DNA from: Sipunculus nudus
Taxonomy: Eukaryota > Annelida > Sipuncula > Golfingiida > Sipunculidae
DNA length: 64,000 nt
NCBI GenBank assembly: GCA_026874595.1
Contig: CM049310.1
Span: 14,424,058-14,488,057 of the forward strand
Direction: 5' to 3'
Within the stretch, counting starts at the first letter, position 1. Each line of letters starts with the position of its first letter. Both the position numbers and the translations under genes were made by a program. The notes beneath the pieces are model-generated. The model ran no database searches. It was not told where the DNA came from and saw nothing but the letters and a program-made list of their open reading frames with translations. Positions 50,239 through 60,989 of the stretch are shown here, in pieces.

Positions 50239-51546
50239 GGATTTCTTAACTATAGGTGTCACACCACGGTCAGATACCTTGTTATACGACCGTGTATAAA
50301 TTCATTTCCATTCAATTTATATGTCACACAGGAAAACAACTCTTTTATAGCAACGTACCGAGGACCAATATATCTATGAACTCACAGAATTGTTGACCTG
50401 TCCTCTTCTCTCAGTTGGGTTACATTGTTATTATATCATTTCTTCCGCTAGGAAGGTATGCGATCTTCCCGATTTAATGTGTTTGTATGTTATGTGAAGG
50501 GGAGGGGGTGCAGTGTGTGAAATGATTGTGATGGTGTGTCTGTGGGTGTGTGTTTGTCCTCAACATAACTCACACGATCATGAACAGAATCTCATAACAT
50601 TAAGGTGAAGTAAGAAGTAAGGTGCTGCCTTGGCAGAGATTTCCCAGGAGACCTTGTAGTTGATATTGATGTCTTTTAGTGACGATATGTGTTAAGACAG
50701 TTCAGTGTAACCACAAACAATCCTTTCGTAACTGATCCCACGCTAAAAACACGCTCAAAACTTACTTCTGTGGGACTAGAAAGTGTGATATCTGTTTGTC
50801 TGAAAAGCTACTTATAGCAACGGCCCCACTGGAACATTGTTGAACTCAAGAGTTGAAATTCTCTCCAAGTGCCGCCATCAAAACAAATTCACTCTGAAAT
50901 GTTTTAAAACCAAGTATTCGTACCAGTATTCAACGTGCCCACTCATCCGACCATCCCCCCCCCCCCCCACAACCACCACGAGGATCCGCTGGGCAGACTT
51001 ACCTGTTCAGGTAGTTGCTCTCTCACTGCTTTGCAGTGTTGAGGGACATGGCGTTACCACTACCCCCATGGTGAGTTTATCGAGTTAAGTCTACTTGGTA
51101 TGAGTATACTATATTTGCCTTTTATATTGTATATTTGCCTTATATATTGTGTATTTTCATAGTATATGTGTATTTTATATCATATGTATACTACTGTTAT
51201 GTTCACTGTTTCCAGGACCCTATTGCTAATCAGTTTACTATGCTAAGTGAGAATCCTGGTAAAATTATATATAAATATTAAACCAACAACAAACCTCTTT
51301 ACCCTGTTATGTTCCAGTATCGCAAGTGTACCCCGACCAATCCTATTGTGCCCCCGAAGACAATAGGATCAGTGTCAGTCTTTCACATGCCCCCCCCCCC
51401 CCGGAATCGCACAAAGCATAATCTCGTAATCTCGTAAAGTCTCGGCTTTTCTAACCACGCCGTTAGCTTCATTCTAACCACATTCACCTGATGATTGGGT
51501 CGCATCCCGTGAAACAGACTGTTGTGAATTTACAGTGTTGTTTTTC
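50239..51546. other. Unassigned stretch
   Basis: Contains C runs at about 50956-50969 and 51390-51402 and TG-rich sequence near 50520-50560. A plus frame of 83 codons at 50837-51088 runs through a poly-C tract (poly-Pro) and is followed near its end by ATGGTGAGTTT, which resembles a splice donor; there is no other support for an exon. Confidence 0.4.
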
Positions 51547-51553
51547 TTCATAG

Positions 51554-51607
<54 letters not shown>

Positions 51608-51614
51608 CTATGAA
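51547..51614. repeat. 68-bp perfect palindrome with (TA)24 core
   Basis: TTCATAGTTA at 51547-51556 is the exact reverse complement of TAACTATGAA at 51605-51614, and the 48 bases between are (TA)24. The whole block is thus a perfect palindrome able to extrude as a cruciform. A second short AT run follows at 51614-51629, right before the Gypsy RT fragment. Confidence 0.92.
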
Positions 51615-51624
51615 TATATATATA

Positions 51625-52610
51625 TATATTTGTTAAATGGATACTGGCAACTTCCGTTAACCGACAGAGCCAAAGAATTATCTGCTTTGTTACTCCTGAT
51701 GGGCTCTATCAGTATGAAGTTATGGCATTCGGACTTAAAAACGCCCCCTCTCTTTTATCCAGACTCATGGCAAAAGTCCTGAAAGATGTACAAAATTGCA
51801 CTCGCTACATAGATGGTGTAATTTTGTATCATGAAAACTGGGAAAAACATTTACAAGGTATTAAGGACTTGTTTAGAACTTTATGGAGGGTTGGTCTTTC
51901 CATCAATTTGAAGAAAAGTATTTTTTGACAAGCCACTGTTCAATATTTGGGATACATGGTAGGCTAAGAAAATGTAAAAACCAGTAAATGCAAAAGTCCA
52001 GGCCATTGTAAATCACCCTGTTCCAAATGACAAAAGATTACTGAGGCGATATCTTGGAATGGCGAGTTACCACCGCAGATTCTGCAGGAACTTTTCTGAT
52101 ATTATTGTCACTTTAACAAATTTGTTAAAGAAAAATGTAACATTCCCCTGGGATTATGACTGCCGATTGGCATTTGAAAAAGTCAATGCTATATTACAAA
52201 GATCACCTGTTTTAATATCTCCGTCACCAGACAAACCGTTTATTCTATTCATTGATGCTAGGGACTATGCCGCTTTAGGTATATTAACACAAGAGGATGA
52301 CCAAGGGATAGAACATCCGATTGGTTAATTTTCACGTAAATTTCTCAAACATGAGGGAAATTATCTACAATAGAACAGGAGACCTTGGCATTGATACTTT
52401 CACTTCAGCATTTTGAAGTATATCTTAGTCATACTCCAAACTTAGCATGATCCATTGACTTTCATCCATTAGATGAAAAACAAGAACCAGCGGTTTGTTC
52501 GCCGGAGCTAACTTCTTCAGGAGTGTCGTTTGATAATTAAACATATTTAAGGAAAACAGAACGTGGTTGCTGATAATTTATCTAGAATTTCAGTGAGATG
52601 ATAACCATGA
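51625..52610 (+). pseudogene. pol: Ty3/Gypsy pol fragment: RT and RNase H
   Basis: NGYWQLPLTDRAKELSA (51634-), FVTPDGLYQYEVMAFGLKNA and LMAKVL (51690-51780), then CTRYIDGVILYHENWEKHL, where the YIDD catalytic motif has become YIDG. QYLGYMVG (51940), LLRRYLGMASYHRRFCRNFS, FPWDYDCRLAFEKVN, then RNase H with PFILFIDARDYAALGILTQE and FSRKFLKHEGNY, and finally VVADNLSRIS near 52570. Frames 51722-51928 and 52059-52328 are the longest intact pieces. The N-terminal RT, protease, gag and integrase are missing; the left edge coincides with AT repeats. Confidence 0.92.
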
Positions 52611-52745
52611 CATCTTTATTATTGAACTCTTGTAATGTTATAAAAAGTAAGAGAGATAAATAATGATATGTGTGATCTCATATGAAATATGAATATCAAT
52701 TTTTAAATAAAGAATTTATATAAATCGTATTTTTATTTTTGAGTG

Positions 52746-53812
52746 TGACGGCTCTAAGGTGGTAAATCGGACGTGTTACGACACAGGCGGGCACGTATAA
52801 GCAGTGCAGTCAGTCAGGCACCACCGCCCCTATTGAAAGACAAATACAAGGTATGCGCTCCCTGTGCAAGGGACCTGCTGATTTTTCCCGCCTCTTTTAA
52901 GTCTATATAGAGGGGTTTGCTCATAACCTTCTTTTACAGGGAAGATAATTTTGTATGGCGCCATACGTATTCTAGGCAGCCGAAAGTGACTAAGGTAAGG
53001 CTGGCTCGTCTCGTCTTTATATTCTTGTGAATACTGTACAATGTCACCTGAGCCGTGTAATAAATAACACTCTGTAATGTAACTTTATTTCTGTTTCTAT
53101 TTGGTCTAAGGCTCTGGACTTTTTATACCTCGGACTATTTTAACCTTTCTGTGAACAATGTAATTTCAAGGTGCCATAAGGTCTTCTTATCTGGACTGCG
53201 TCTCTACATTTTAATCTCTCTTTGTTAGTGAAACAAAATTGTTCCGTAATTGTATATCTTCATTCTTCAATATTCTTACATTTAGATACTTATGTATTTA
53301 TGTGAGTTAAAAGGGAGCTGGTATGCCGAGCTAAAATTCGGTCCAGATAGGAATATTCTTGTAAGAGCCAACCTTAACAATTTGATATAATCATGTTTAA
53401 TATAAGTGTACCTAGGGTTAAGTCCCTCTCATTTTTGTATTGTGTCATGTGTATTTTGCATGTCATATTCCATTTCCTTTGAAAAAGACACACTAACGGG
53501 AGCGTCTGCACTATTCAGTTAAGTAAACATTTCTGTGTATTCTTTTGTATCAGTTAAAATATATTCCTATGCAAATGTATCTGGTCACGTTTTGAGCTGA
53601 ATTAAAATTTTCTGTATACTATACTTTTGAACTTCGAGTTTTGATTGGTGTGTTTAAGTTCGAGGTCTGGTTGTGTCTTGATTTCCCCTAGACAAATTTG
53701 TATATATATATACCTGGGTTGAGGCGATGAATTAACCTTCATGAGAAATGTTTGCTTTCCCCTTTATTATAAAAGTTAAAAGAAAATATAGATTTTCAGT
53801 GGGATACTGTCA
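52746..53812 (+). mobile_element. Putative LTR downstream of the Gypsy fragment
   Basis: TGACGGCTCTAAGG at 52746 and GGGATACTGTCA ending at 53812 give TGAC...GTCA ends. Inside are a TATA-like CTATATAGAGGGG near 52902 and AATAAATAACACTC near 53061. Length, about 1.07 kb, is possible for a Gypsy LTR. No second LTR is present for comparison, and the integrase is missing between RNase H and this block, so the borders are tentative. Confidence 0.4.
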
Positions 53813-53954
53813 TATTAAGGTATGTAGAAATATTTTTTTTGCATTTATTTTTTGTGACGCTGCGGTCATATACCTAATTCATATACCTGTATGTTTACCT
53901 TGAAGACCTTGTGAGTGATGATGTTTACATTTGCGAACCGGAATGGGGCACGGG

Positions 53955-54116
53955 GTTACTATTATTGGACGTTTAAAGAACACGTCCTTGTGAGGAAGAC
54001 ATGAACGATGCATTTAATGTACGTTTAAAGGAAGGGAATTATTCCTGAAAAAAGATAAGGAAATATGCATACCTCGTTAGGTGTTGAAGCTGACCCAAGT
54101 GAAGTCAGAACCGTAT
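53955..54116 (+). repeat. Tandem duplicate, copy 1, left part
   Basis: Aligns with the left part of 55150-55420. Shared blocks: TCACTATT-TTG-ACGTTT, GTGAGGAAGACATGAA, GTACGTTT, TTCCTGAA-AAAGA, GGAAATATGCATA-CTCGTTAG and CAAG-GAAGTC. Copy 1 is cut here by the pearl-type element 54141-54986 and resumes at about 54991. Confidence 0.8.
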
Positions 54117-54140
54117 TTTTTAAGGCTGACTGTAATGTAA

Positions 54141-54986
54141 GTCTGCTGAGCTAAAGCGATCACCCTTTGTCCGTCCGTTAACAGAGCACAAATTGAAACC
54201 GTTAAACCTAGAATCCTTTAACTGTACATCCAGGAAGGTCCTAGGCAAATCTCCCTGGAAACCTAAAATTAGATCATACTGACCTACATTTTGTGACCTA
54301 AAAGAAAAGATGTCATATAATCACCCAGACAGTCAGACGGGGCACAAATTGTATCCATTAGGCCTAAAACCTCTTAACATTAAATCCGGGGGGGGGGGGG
54401 GTCCCAGGCAAATGTCCTTGGAAACCTGAAATTAGGTCATGGTGACCTATATTCTGTGACCTATGGGCCGAAAAAATGGTTTTGAGTAACCAGACAGTCA
54501 GACGGGGCACAAATTGCATCAACGAGGCCTGGAATCTTCTATCATGACATCCATTGTGCACTCAGCAAATGTCTTTGGAAACCTGAAATTAGTTCATAGT
54601 GACCTATATTCTGCAACCTTTAGGACAACGTTGTCGTATGAGCACCATGAATGTCAGACAGGCACAAATCATGTCTCTTAAGTCCAGAATCTTCAAAGGC
54701 AAATCTCTTGGTGACCTGTATTTTGCAACCTAGGCAAAAACGTGATTTTGAGCCCCAAGACACACAGGGTACAATTTGTATCCATTCCATGGAACCTTCT
54801 ATTGTGAAATCTAGGGGGGTCCTTGGAAGGTCTCCTATGACATCCTGACATTTTAAAATTAGAGTCAATTTTTCATAGTCACATTAGCCATAGGCTATTT
54901 TCAAAGACAATATATATATAAAACATTAATAAAAGAAATAAGCACCCATTCAAATTTAGCTGAGCGTCATCGCCTATGGGCCTCTT
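54141..54986 (-). mobile_element. Pearl-type element with ~160-bp tandem core
   Basis: On the minus strand it starts GAGGCCCATAGGCGATGACG and ends GTGATCGCTTTAGCTCAGCAGAC, the same end motifs as 7376-9163. Inside, blocks such as CAGACGGGGCACAAATTG recur near 54336 and 54499, with weaker forms near 54181, 54654 and 54768, giving units of about 110-165 bases. Each unit also carries CCTTGGAAACCTGAAATTAG and GTGACCTATATTCTG. A G run is at 54391-54402. It is non-coding. Confidence 0.7.
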
Positions 54987-54990
54987 GTTT

Positions 54991-55075
54991 AATCGTATCA
55001 GATCAATTTTGAGTCCTGGAAACCCAGCCCCAACCCTACCCCAACTCCTTTCCGGAAATGGGTGATATTGTGGAG
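54991..55075 (+). repeat. Tandem duplicate, copy 1, right part
   Basis: CGTATCAGATCAATTTTGAG, CCTGGAA and CCCCAA-CC followed by CCGGAAATG align with 55353-55410. This completes copy 1 after the inserted pearl-type element. Confidence 0.7.
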
Positions 55076-55149
55076 ATTAATTTATTATGACGTTTATTGT
55101 AATAATAATTATAATTATTATTAAAGGTTTTCAGGTTTTAGATGATCTT

Positions 55150-55420
55150 AGACTGGTCACTATTGCTGAACGTTTGAGAATAGCTTGATGTGAGGAAGAC
55201 ATGAAAGAAGAATAAACCGTACGTTTTGAGACAAGGAAACTGTTCCTGAAGAAAGAACCGGAAATATGCATAATTCGTTAGTATCAGAAGCGGACTCAAG
55301 GGAAGTCCAGGGGGTCCGTACCCGCTTTTCAGCAACCGCAACCTTTTTCTAATCATATCAGGCCAATTTGGAGGCCTGGAACTCTCACCCCATCCCTTTT
55401 TTTCGGAAATGAGGACCTTG
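55150..55420 (+). repeat. Tandem duplicate, copy 2 (uninterrupted)
   Basis: Homologous to 53955-54116 plus 54991-55075, but continuous. It therefore shows what the insertion site of the pearl-type element looked like: between the GTCC-TACCCGCTTTT area and the CTAATCATATCAGGCC area. Confidence 0.75.
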
Positions 55421-56924
55421 TATTAGGTTTTGTCATTAATCCTCCTGGTTGAACCCCTCCTTCTCATAAAGCGAGAGTCGTGTTTTTCATATTGACTGAC
55501 CACGCACGTGGGTCAGAGCCTGGGTCAAATGTCAGGCCAAACATGCCTAAATCCGTCACTGAAAGCAAGGTAATTCATATGCACAATAGTCCTTAATCCT
55601 GCACTTTGGGCAACCACAAAAAAAATGCGTCCTTTGCCGATGGCAGTTCTCCTGTTGTCGGTGGTAACCTCCAAGCAATCTTAAAATTTGCAAAAATCAC
55701 TCAAAATGATGTGTATATGAGATATTATTTATTCTCATATCGGCGTGGTCACTGCCGGAAAAATGACCTTTAAAAAAGGTAATGCACGGTGTCATACGCA
55801 ACGCGGTTTCAGAGAACATTGCGAACAAACTTGGACCGAATTCCTTTTATAAATATTAAATGAGGCTGGTACAATGTACCGATTTTAAACCTGGGCACAC
55901 TCCTTAAGGTGTCCATTGAGAGTTTTGTAATAGGGGAGATGAGATATCTTTTTATCATTATTATACCAATTTTTACATGTGGGCTGCACATGTATGGGAG
56001 ATAATCGCGTGTAAGGAATACAGTATAAAAACCACATTTAGGTAATTGACACATTTTACATCTGCACTCTAAATTACGGAATTTCCATAATTCATGAAAT
56101 GTCGTTGAAATGTCAGCAATCATCAAGTTACCCCCATGCAAATAACATACTAAGTATTAGGAAAATGGCAGCTTATGAATATTCCTAGACATCTAGATCA
56201 TGCCACAGCGAGACCAAACAAATAGGTTAATAAGAAAGTGACTAGTTGCATGTGGCGTGGAATATAAATGTGGAGTACATGACTTTCATGGAATATTTGG
56301 TCCCCTAACCGCTAATGTTCAAGGGAACTTAAATTATCATTAATCAAATGGAAAATCTGTGAGTAAACAAGGTGTATTTTGTAACGATATTAAGAGATGC
56401 ATCGTCATAGATTTTTCTCTTTCAACCAGTCGATCGTATATATAGCCGATCATCGACCAGTGTCTCCATACATCTTAGTGGCAGTTAACCTCGTAAACGT
56501 CGATATATTAGTAGCTGTGCTATGTTGAAATTTGCCGATATTGAGTTCCAACCGACATTTCTTTCAAAGATAAAATAAAACTCTGGCATACAACTAAATT
56601 TTGATTAAATGAAGTTTTATCCTTCATAAAAATTATCAAGCTTTTACAGTTACCATGTAAATTGAAACATATAATTCCTGATGTTTTGACAAGGTACACA
56701 GTAACTTCTAAACATTATGCAAAATTCAATTAATGTCTGCCATATACATAGGAAACATATAGAGGAATATTTGTGCCATTTATAAACAAAACAACCAGTG
56801 GTTTAATATAAGTCATTCTTGAAGTGAAAACGGAGGTTTTTCACAATTTCTCGAAGAAACGATGTCGCAGTGATCATCGCATTTTAGGCTTGGTAGGAGA
56901 ACTTAAGAACATCAAACTGTATGT
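55421..56924. other. Unassigned stretch with one 110-codon minus frame
   Basis: The minus frame 55809-56141 begins MHGGNLMIADISTTFHEL and has a cysteine-rich segment ECRCKMCQLPKCGFY. No family recognised, no neighbouring exon seen. It may be a transposable-element remnant or chance. The remainder is AT-rich without structure. Confidence 0.3.
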
Positions 56925-57026
56925 TGAATTTAGGATTCGTAGGTCTAACGGTTTCAAAAGGTGCCCTGTAACTGTTAACGGACGGACGATGAACCAAGGG
57001 CCATTGCTATAGCTCGGATGACTTAG
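56925..57026 (+). mobile_element. 3' end of a pearl-type element
   Basis: GATTCGTAGGTCTAACGGTT, then GTGCCCTGTAACTGTTAACG, GACGGACGATGAACCAAGGG and TTGCTATAGCTCGGATGACTT. These match the last hundred bases of the 7376-9163 element in order. The rest of the element is missing upstream. Confidence 0.65.
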
Positions 57027-57690
57027 TCAGCTGCGCTATAAAATCATTTGCCTTTACTGTTTCTGGAAAAAAGTGCCCGAGAAACCAAACATTTCTAAAT
57101 TAATCCCCTACCGTTTAGTACCAGTTTACATTGTTCCAACTACAAAACCAGCTGAAGGGGAGGGGGGGATTAAAAAGCTTGTGTTTAATGTTGTCATGGC
57201 TACTGACCTCCAGCCGAGTTTGAACATGATGCCTTCATTTTCGAAACTCATGTAGCGCCTCAAGCATTGAGTGCAGTTACCACATCTCGTCTTATATAAA
57301 AGTGGTATTCGTTAATGTTAGGGTCGAGTCCAGGGAGAGTCTCCATGATTTATAGGAGATTGAACCCTAAGTCACTCAGCCTTATTTCTCAGCGGTAGAC
57401 TTTCTTTTATTTGAACATGTTTAGATATCATAAAATGTCAAGGTATAGAGCACCTCAGACGCCAGACGTCCCAAATACCATCTGTCAAATCATTTTCGAG
57501 CCTTCGGAGTCTGAAGGGACCTCTATGCGAGGTACCAATTGTTAACGTGGAAATGTTTTCCACATGATAATTATTTTTACTGTTAGTGCTGCTGCCACTG
57601 CATGTTACCCATAATGATCTGTAGTGTGTTCGCTGTAAAACGACGTTATTGTAGGAGAACCATTAACAATCAACATTTTATCAAAGTATT

Positions 57691-57976
57691 ATAGGAACAT
57701 AATCAGGCGCAATATTATGCTTATTCTTTCACACTCGCGTGATTATGCTTATTCTTTCATACTATCAGTTCAGATTTGCTTTGCACAAAAGTTTCCCAGC
57801 AAAACCATCCCGGCACAGTCTAAGTACCTGACAAACGGCTGTATAATACCTTGTTATGGCTCTGCATGTTGCTAAACATAGTCCAAGTGTTTGTTAACCA
57901 TAACAAAGCCGCGTGATCTGGAGTCCTATTGTAAGCCGCAACACGCGTTGTTTAAGCCAGCGGGAACATGTATTAC
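57691..57976 (-). repeat. Dispersed repeat family X, copy 2
   Basis: The reverse complement aligns with 23881-24122 over nearly the full length. It is longer because of extra bases in the middle and because a ~25-base stretch (ATTATGCTTATTCTTTCA) is tandemly doubled at about 57713-57765. Non-coding; function unknown. Confidence 0.75.
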
Positions 57977-58251
57977 ATTTTTGGACCATTTGCAAGCCTG
58001 TCAATACATTTCCTGATTGACACGTGTTGTAGCTGCGCGATGCACACAGCTCAACGAGTTCTGTGAATGTTGGCACCTGTGATCGCGCCCGATCCACTGT
58101 TTTTAACATCCGTTTACAAGAGAAAGCAAACAGTTTTAAGGCAGTATTTTGGCAGCTACAGATGTATTTTAAAGGGAAAATGATATTTTTCGTGTTAATT
58201 CAACATGCTTTATAGGTTAACCTACCAAGCTGTTCACTCTGTTTCATTTGC

Positions 58252-58253
<2 letters not shown>

Positions 58254-58295
<42 letters not shown>

Positions 58296-58409
58296 TATAT
58301 ATATATGTAGATGTAGGAATAGCCATGCTGGTTCATTGTTTTAAAGATTGAAAGGGTATACACAGAAAAGTGGTTCACTGCCAGTCGGATTCGAACCCAC
58401 GATCTTTCG

Positions 58410-58460
<51 letters not shown>
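58254..58460. repeat. Two (AT)n tracts flanking a tRNA-like B-box block
   Basis: (AT)n at 58254-58306 and 58415-58460. The ~108 bases between include, on the minus strand, GATCGTGGGTTCGAATCCGA, which has the form of a polymerase III B box. It could be part of a tRNA-derived SINE whose upstream part has been replaced by the AT repeat. No A box is visible. Confidence 0.6.
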
Positions 58461-58462
<2 letters not shown>

Positions 58463-59946
58463 CTCTTTAAATTCTTTTGTATTTTTACGCTCATCCATTT
58501 CCAAAATAGGTATGTGTAAAGTACTTTAAACAGCCCTGTCATGGTTATAAAACAAACTGGAGCAGATAGGAATTAGAAATAGTGTGACTCAAGGCAATGA
58601 AGTTGATAGATTTATATCTGTATCGTAACTGACAATTCTTTCAAATATAGGAATATTGTCAGTTAGTAATTGCAATCATTTTTTTTTCAACTGAGTGACG
58701 ATAACCATAGTAACATGATTGAAAGTTTTTTTCTTGGGTTCACGAGTTAAGGATAGTGGAATAGGGGTAAAATATAACATGATTTGGGTAAACCTCGGAG
58801 GATCATCTGATATTTCGAACATTTATGGCAGTTCTCTTATATACCTCAGTACCAGATTTCTTCCTGTTCTACTACCACAAGGTCCTGGGTCCTGTTGCAG
58901 TAACATTATAGGCCTAAATACATATATTACAATTGATAGTTACAACATAGACACACAGATGGTCTTGGGCTGAAGTAATCTACATAACTTTATGTCATCA
59001 TGTTTTGTAACCTTTACCTTTATAATCCAGATTATATAAATGAAAAGAGCTTGATGTTCATTATCTATGACTTTCTTGTGAAATGAGCACAGAACAAATT
59101 CTAAATTAAAATACCATTAATTAAGTTTCTATATGGTGTACCACAGGTGGACGTTGTGAGCTTAATGATTAAAAAAATAAATAAAATAATAAATATATTG
59201 TATCAACTTTCATTTATTAGTGAATGTGGATTAAATGATCCACAATTGAAGCTATATTTATACATATATTTTTGTTAATTACAACGTGTTAATATGATTT
59301 CTGTTGATTGAATTTTTTTCAACTGTACGGGTTTGTCGTTTTGGTCTTTGAATGAATATAAGTTTGGTATTTAATTTCAAAATCTCCGTTAGTATTAATT
59401 AGTCACAGCTGGCAATCAGGTATAATAATTAAGCTCATCAGTGTACATTTTGTATACCTGGAGGTTCTTGTAAAAGCCGTTCGCCTTAACTGGTAAAGGA
59501 CTGAAACCCTGTAAAGTCGCACCATCACGGCTCACAAAAGTCAGGAGGTCAACAATGTTGACCATTATATTGGAGTGATTAAGGGAGCCTGAGGGACAGC
59601 ACCCCCCCCCCCCCCTCCTTATAACTAAAAATATAGACAATATAGCAATACCCGCTTAACACCGAAAAGCAGCGTAGTGTTTTGTGTCTCGCGTTGTTGT
59701 CCGTTCCAGATTGAATCTAAAGCAGCCTACATTTCAAAATATATCTTCAGCACCACGAACCTCCCACTACCTTCCTGTCGGCTCTCCTAGCTTGACCTCT
59801 CCTGTTCTAAAGTTCTCTCTACGTCCTTTTTACAGTATCGTAAAACGCCTACTCCTGAAAAGGTTTTTCATACTTTAAGCCGATGCCTGATAAAAATGAG
59901 TCAGAACTTAATGTATTCACAAAACTAAGCGCGAAAATACAGGTAA

Positions 59947-60066
59947 GAATGATAAAAATGTATATAAACATCTATAGAATGATAAAAATGTATATAACCA
60001 TCAATAGAATGATAAAAATGCATGTAACCATCTATAGAATGTTAAAAATATATATATATATATCTA
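59947..60066 (+). repeat. Minisatellite, four 30-bp units
   Basis: Units start with GAATGATAAAAATG, and the 10-codon period keeps a frame reading RMIKMYITIY-like repeats within 59883-60098. Units begin at 59947, 59977, 60007 and 60037; the fourth decays into (TA)n. The repeated peptide is a by-product of the DNA repeat. Confidence 0.85.
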
Positions 60067-60210
60067 GCTATAACCCAATGAAAGCACATCCACACTAACT
60101 ATAGTTAGATTAGGGGTGTGACACATTCTTAACTTAATCTTCCAATTACAGAACATAGAGCTCGTGGCAATACACGTGACCTAAGTACACGACTTTAAGT
60201 TGCTTTCTGG

Positions 60211-60230
60211 CCCCCCCCCCCCCCCCCCCC
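60211..60230. repeat. Poly-C run
   Basis: About 20 C residues, among the longest C runs in the window. Confidence 0.9.
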
Positions 60231-60890
60231 CAATTCTCCGTGACGCATCAAGGTTCTTCACTCGTTCTTTAACCATGCACATTCGGCAATTCAGCACCGT
60301 TTTCACATAAAATCTCGACCCACCTGCAAATATCTGAGGAAAGGGCGCCGTCATTCTAGGGTTCTTTTAATGGATACATCATTTACATTTCTGATATAAA
60401 CTGCATTGTGGGTCATGTTAATCATCTATATTTTAACGGTTATATTAAGTTCTGGTTTAAATGTGTCAACAACGTAATTGGAAATTGTTGGTGTTGCAAA
60501 AAATGTTGCTTTATAAATAAATCTCACATAAAATGGAAACATTTGGTATGACACGTTGAAATATTACACCGGAGCTTGGACGGACAGTTGGATGGTTAAA
60601 GCTTACATAATTAGATGTCGAACAGTGGGACTGGCGCCGATACCAAGAAACCTATACCGGGACAGCGGCATCGCAGAAGACTTTCTCAGAGTTCTTTGAG
60701 ATTTTTTTCAAGTTAACGATGCAGATCCGCGATAAAAAATTGACGGGGAGTTCTAAACGCCGCAGCTTCATACAAATTACACTTTAATATGCATTGACCC
60801 TTCTGTCAAGGGTCTGAAATGTCATTTGCGTTTCCCGATTGCATTTGACAAACGTTATAAAGTGCACACAAAGTATGCATAAAATGGATT

Positions 60891-60989
60891 TGAGAGTGAG
60901 AGAGAGAGATAGTGTGAGAAGAAAAGGAAGAAGAAGTAGAGAATCAAAGAAGACAAGAAGAAAGAAAAAGAAGAAGAGAAGAAAGAAAG
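60891..60989 (+). repeat. Polypurine tract (GA/GAA-rich)
   Basis: About 100 bases consist almost only of A and G on the plus strand (GAGAGAGAGAT, then AAGAAGAAG-type sequence). It gives an Arg/Lys-rich frame (60839-61048) that resembles a basic protein but reflects base composition. Confidence 0.85.

Larger units (their letters stand above)
58461..60890. other. Unassigned stretch
   Basis: AT-rich; poly-C at 59603-59616 and at about 60211-60230, and the 30-bp minisatellite at 59947-60066. Short frames such as 58719-58973 (+) and 59416-59640 (-) are unrecognised. Confidence 0.4.

Noticed and set aside
57310-57420. Possible tRNA gene (GGGTCGAGTCCAGGG and CTCAGCGGTAGAC)
   Set aside because: The A-box-like and B-box-like pieces are in the wrong order and spacing, and no acceptor stem pairs.
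59883-60098. Repeat-protein frame RMIKMYITIY
   Set aside because: A 30-bp minisatellite whose period happens to be a multiple of three; no start context or conservation.
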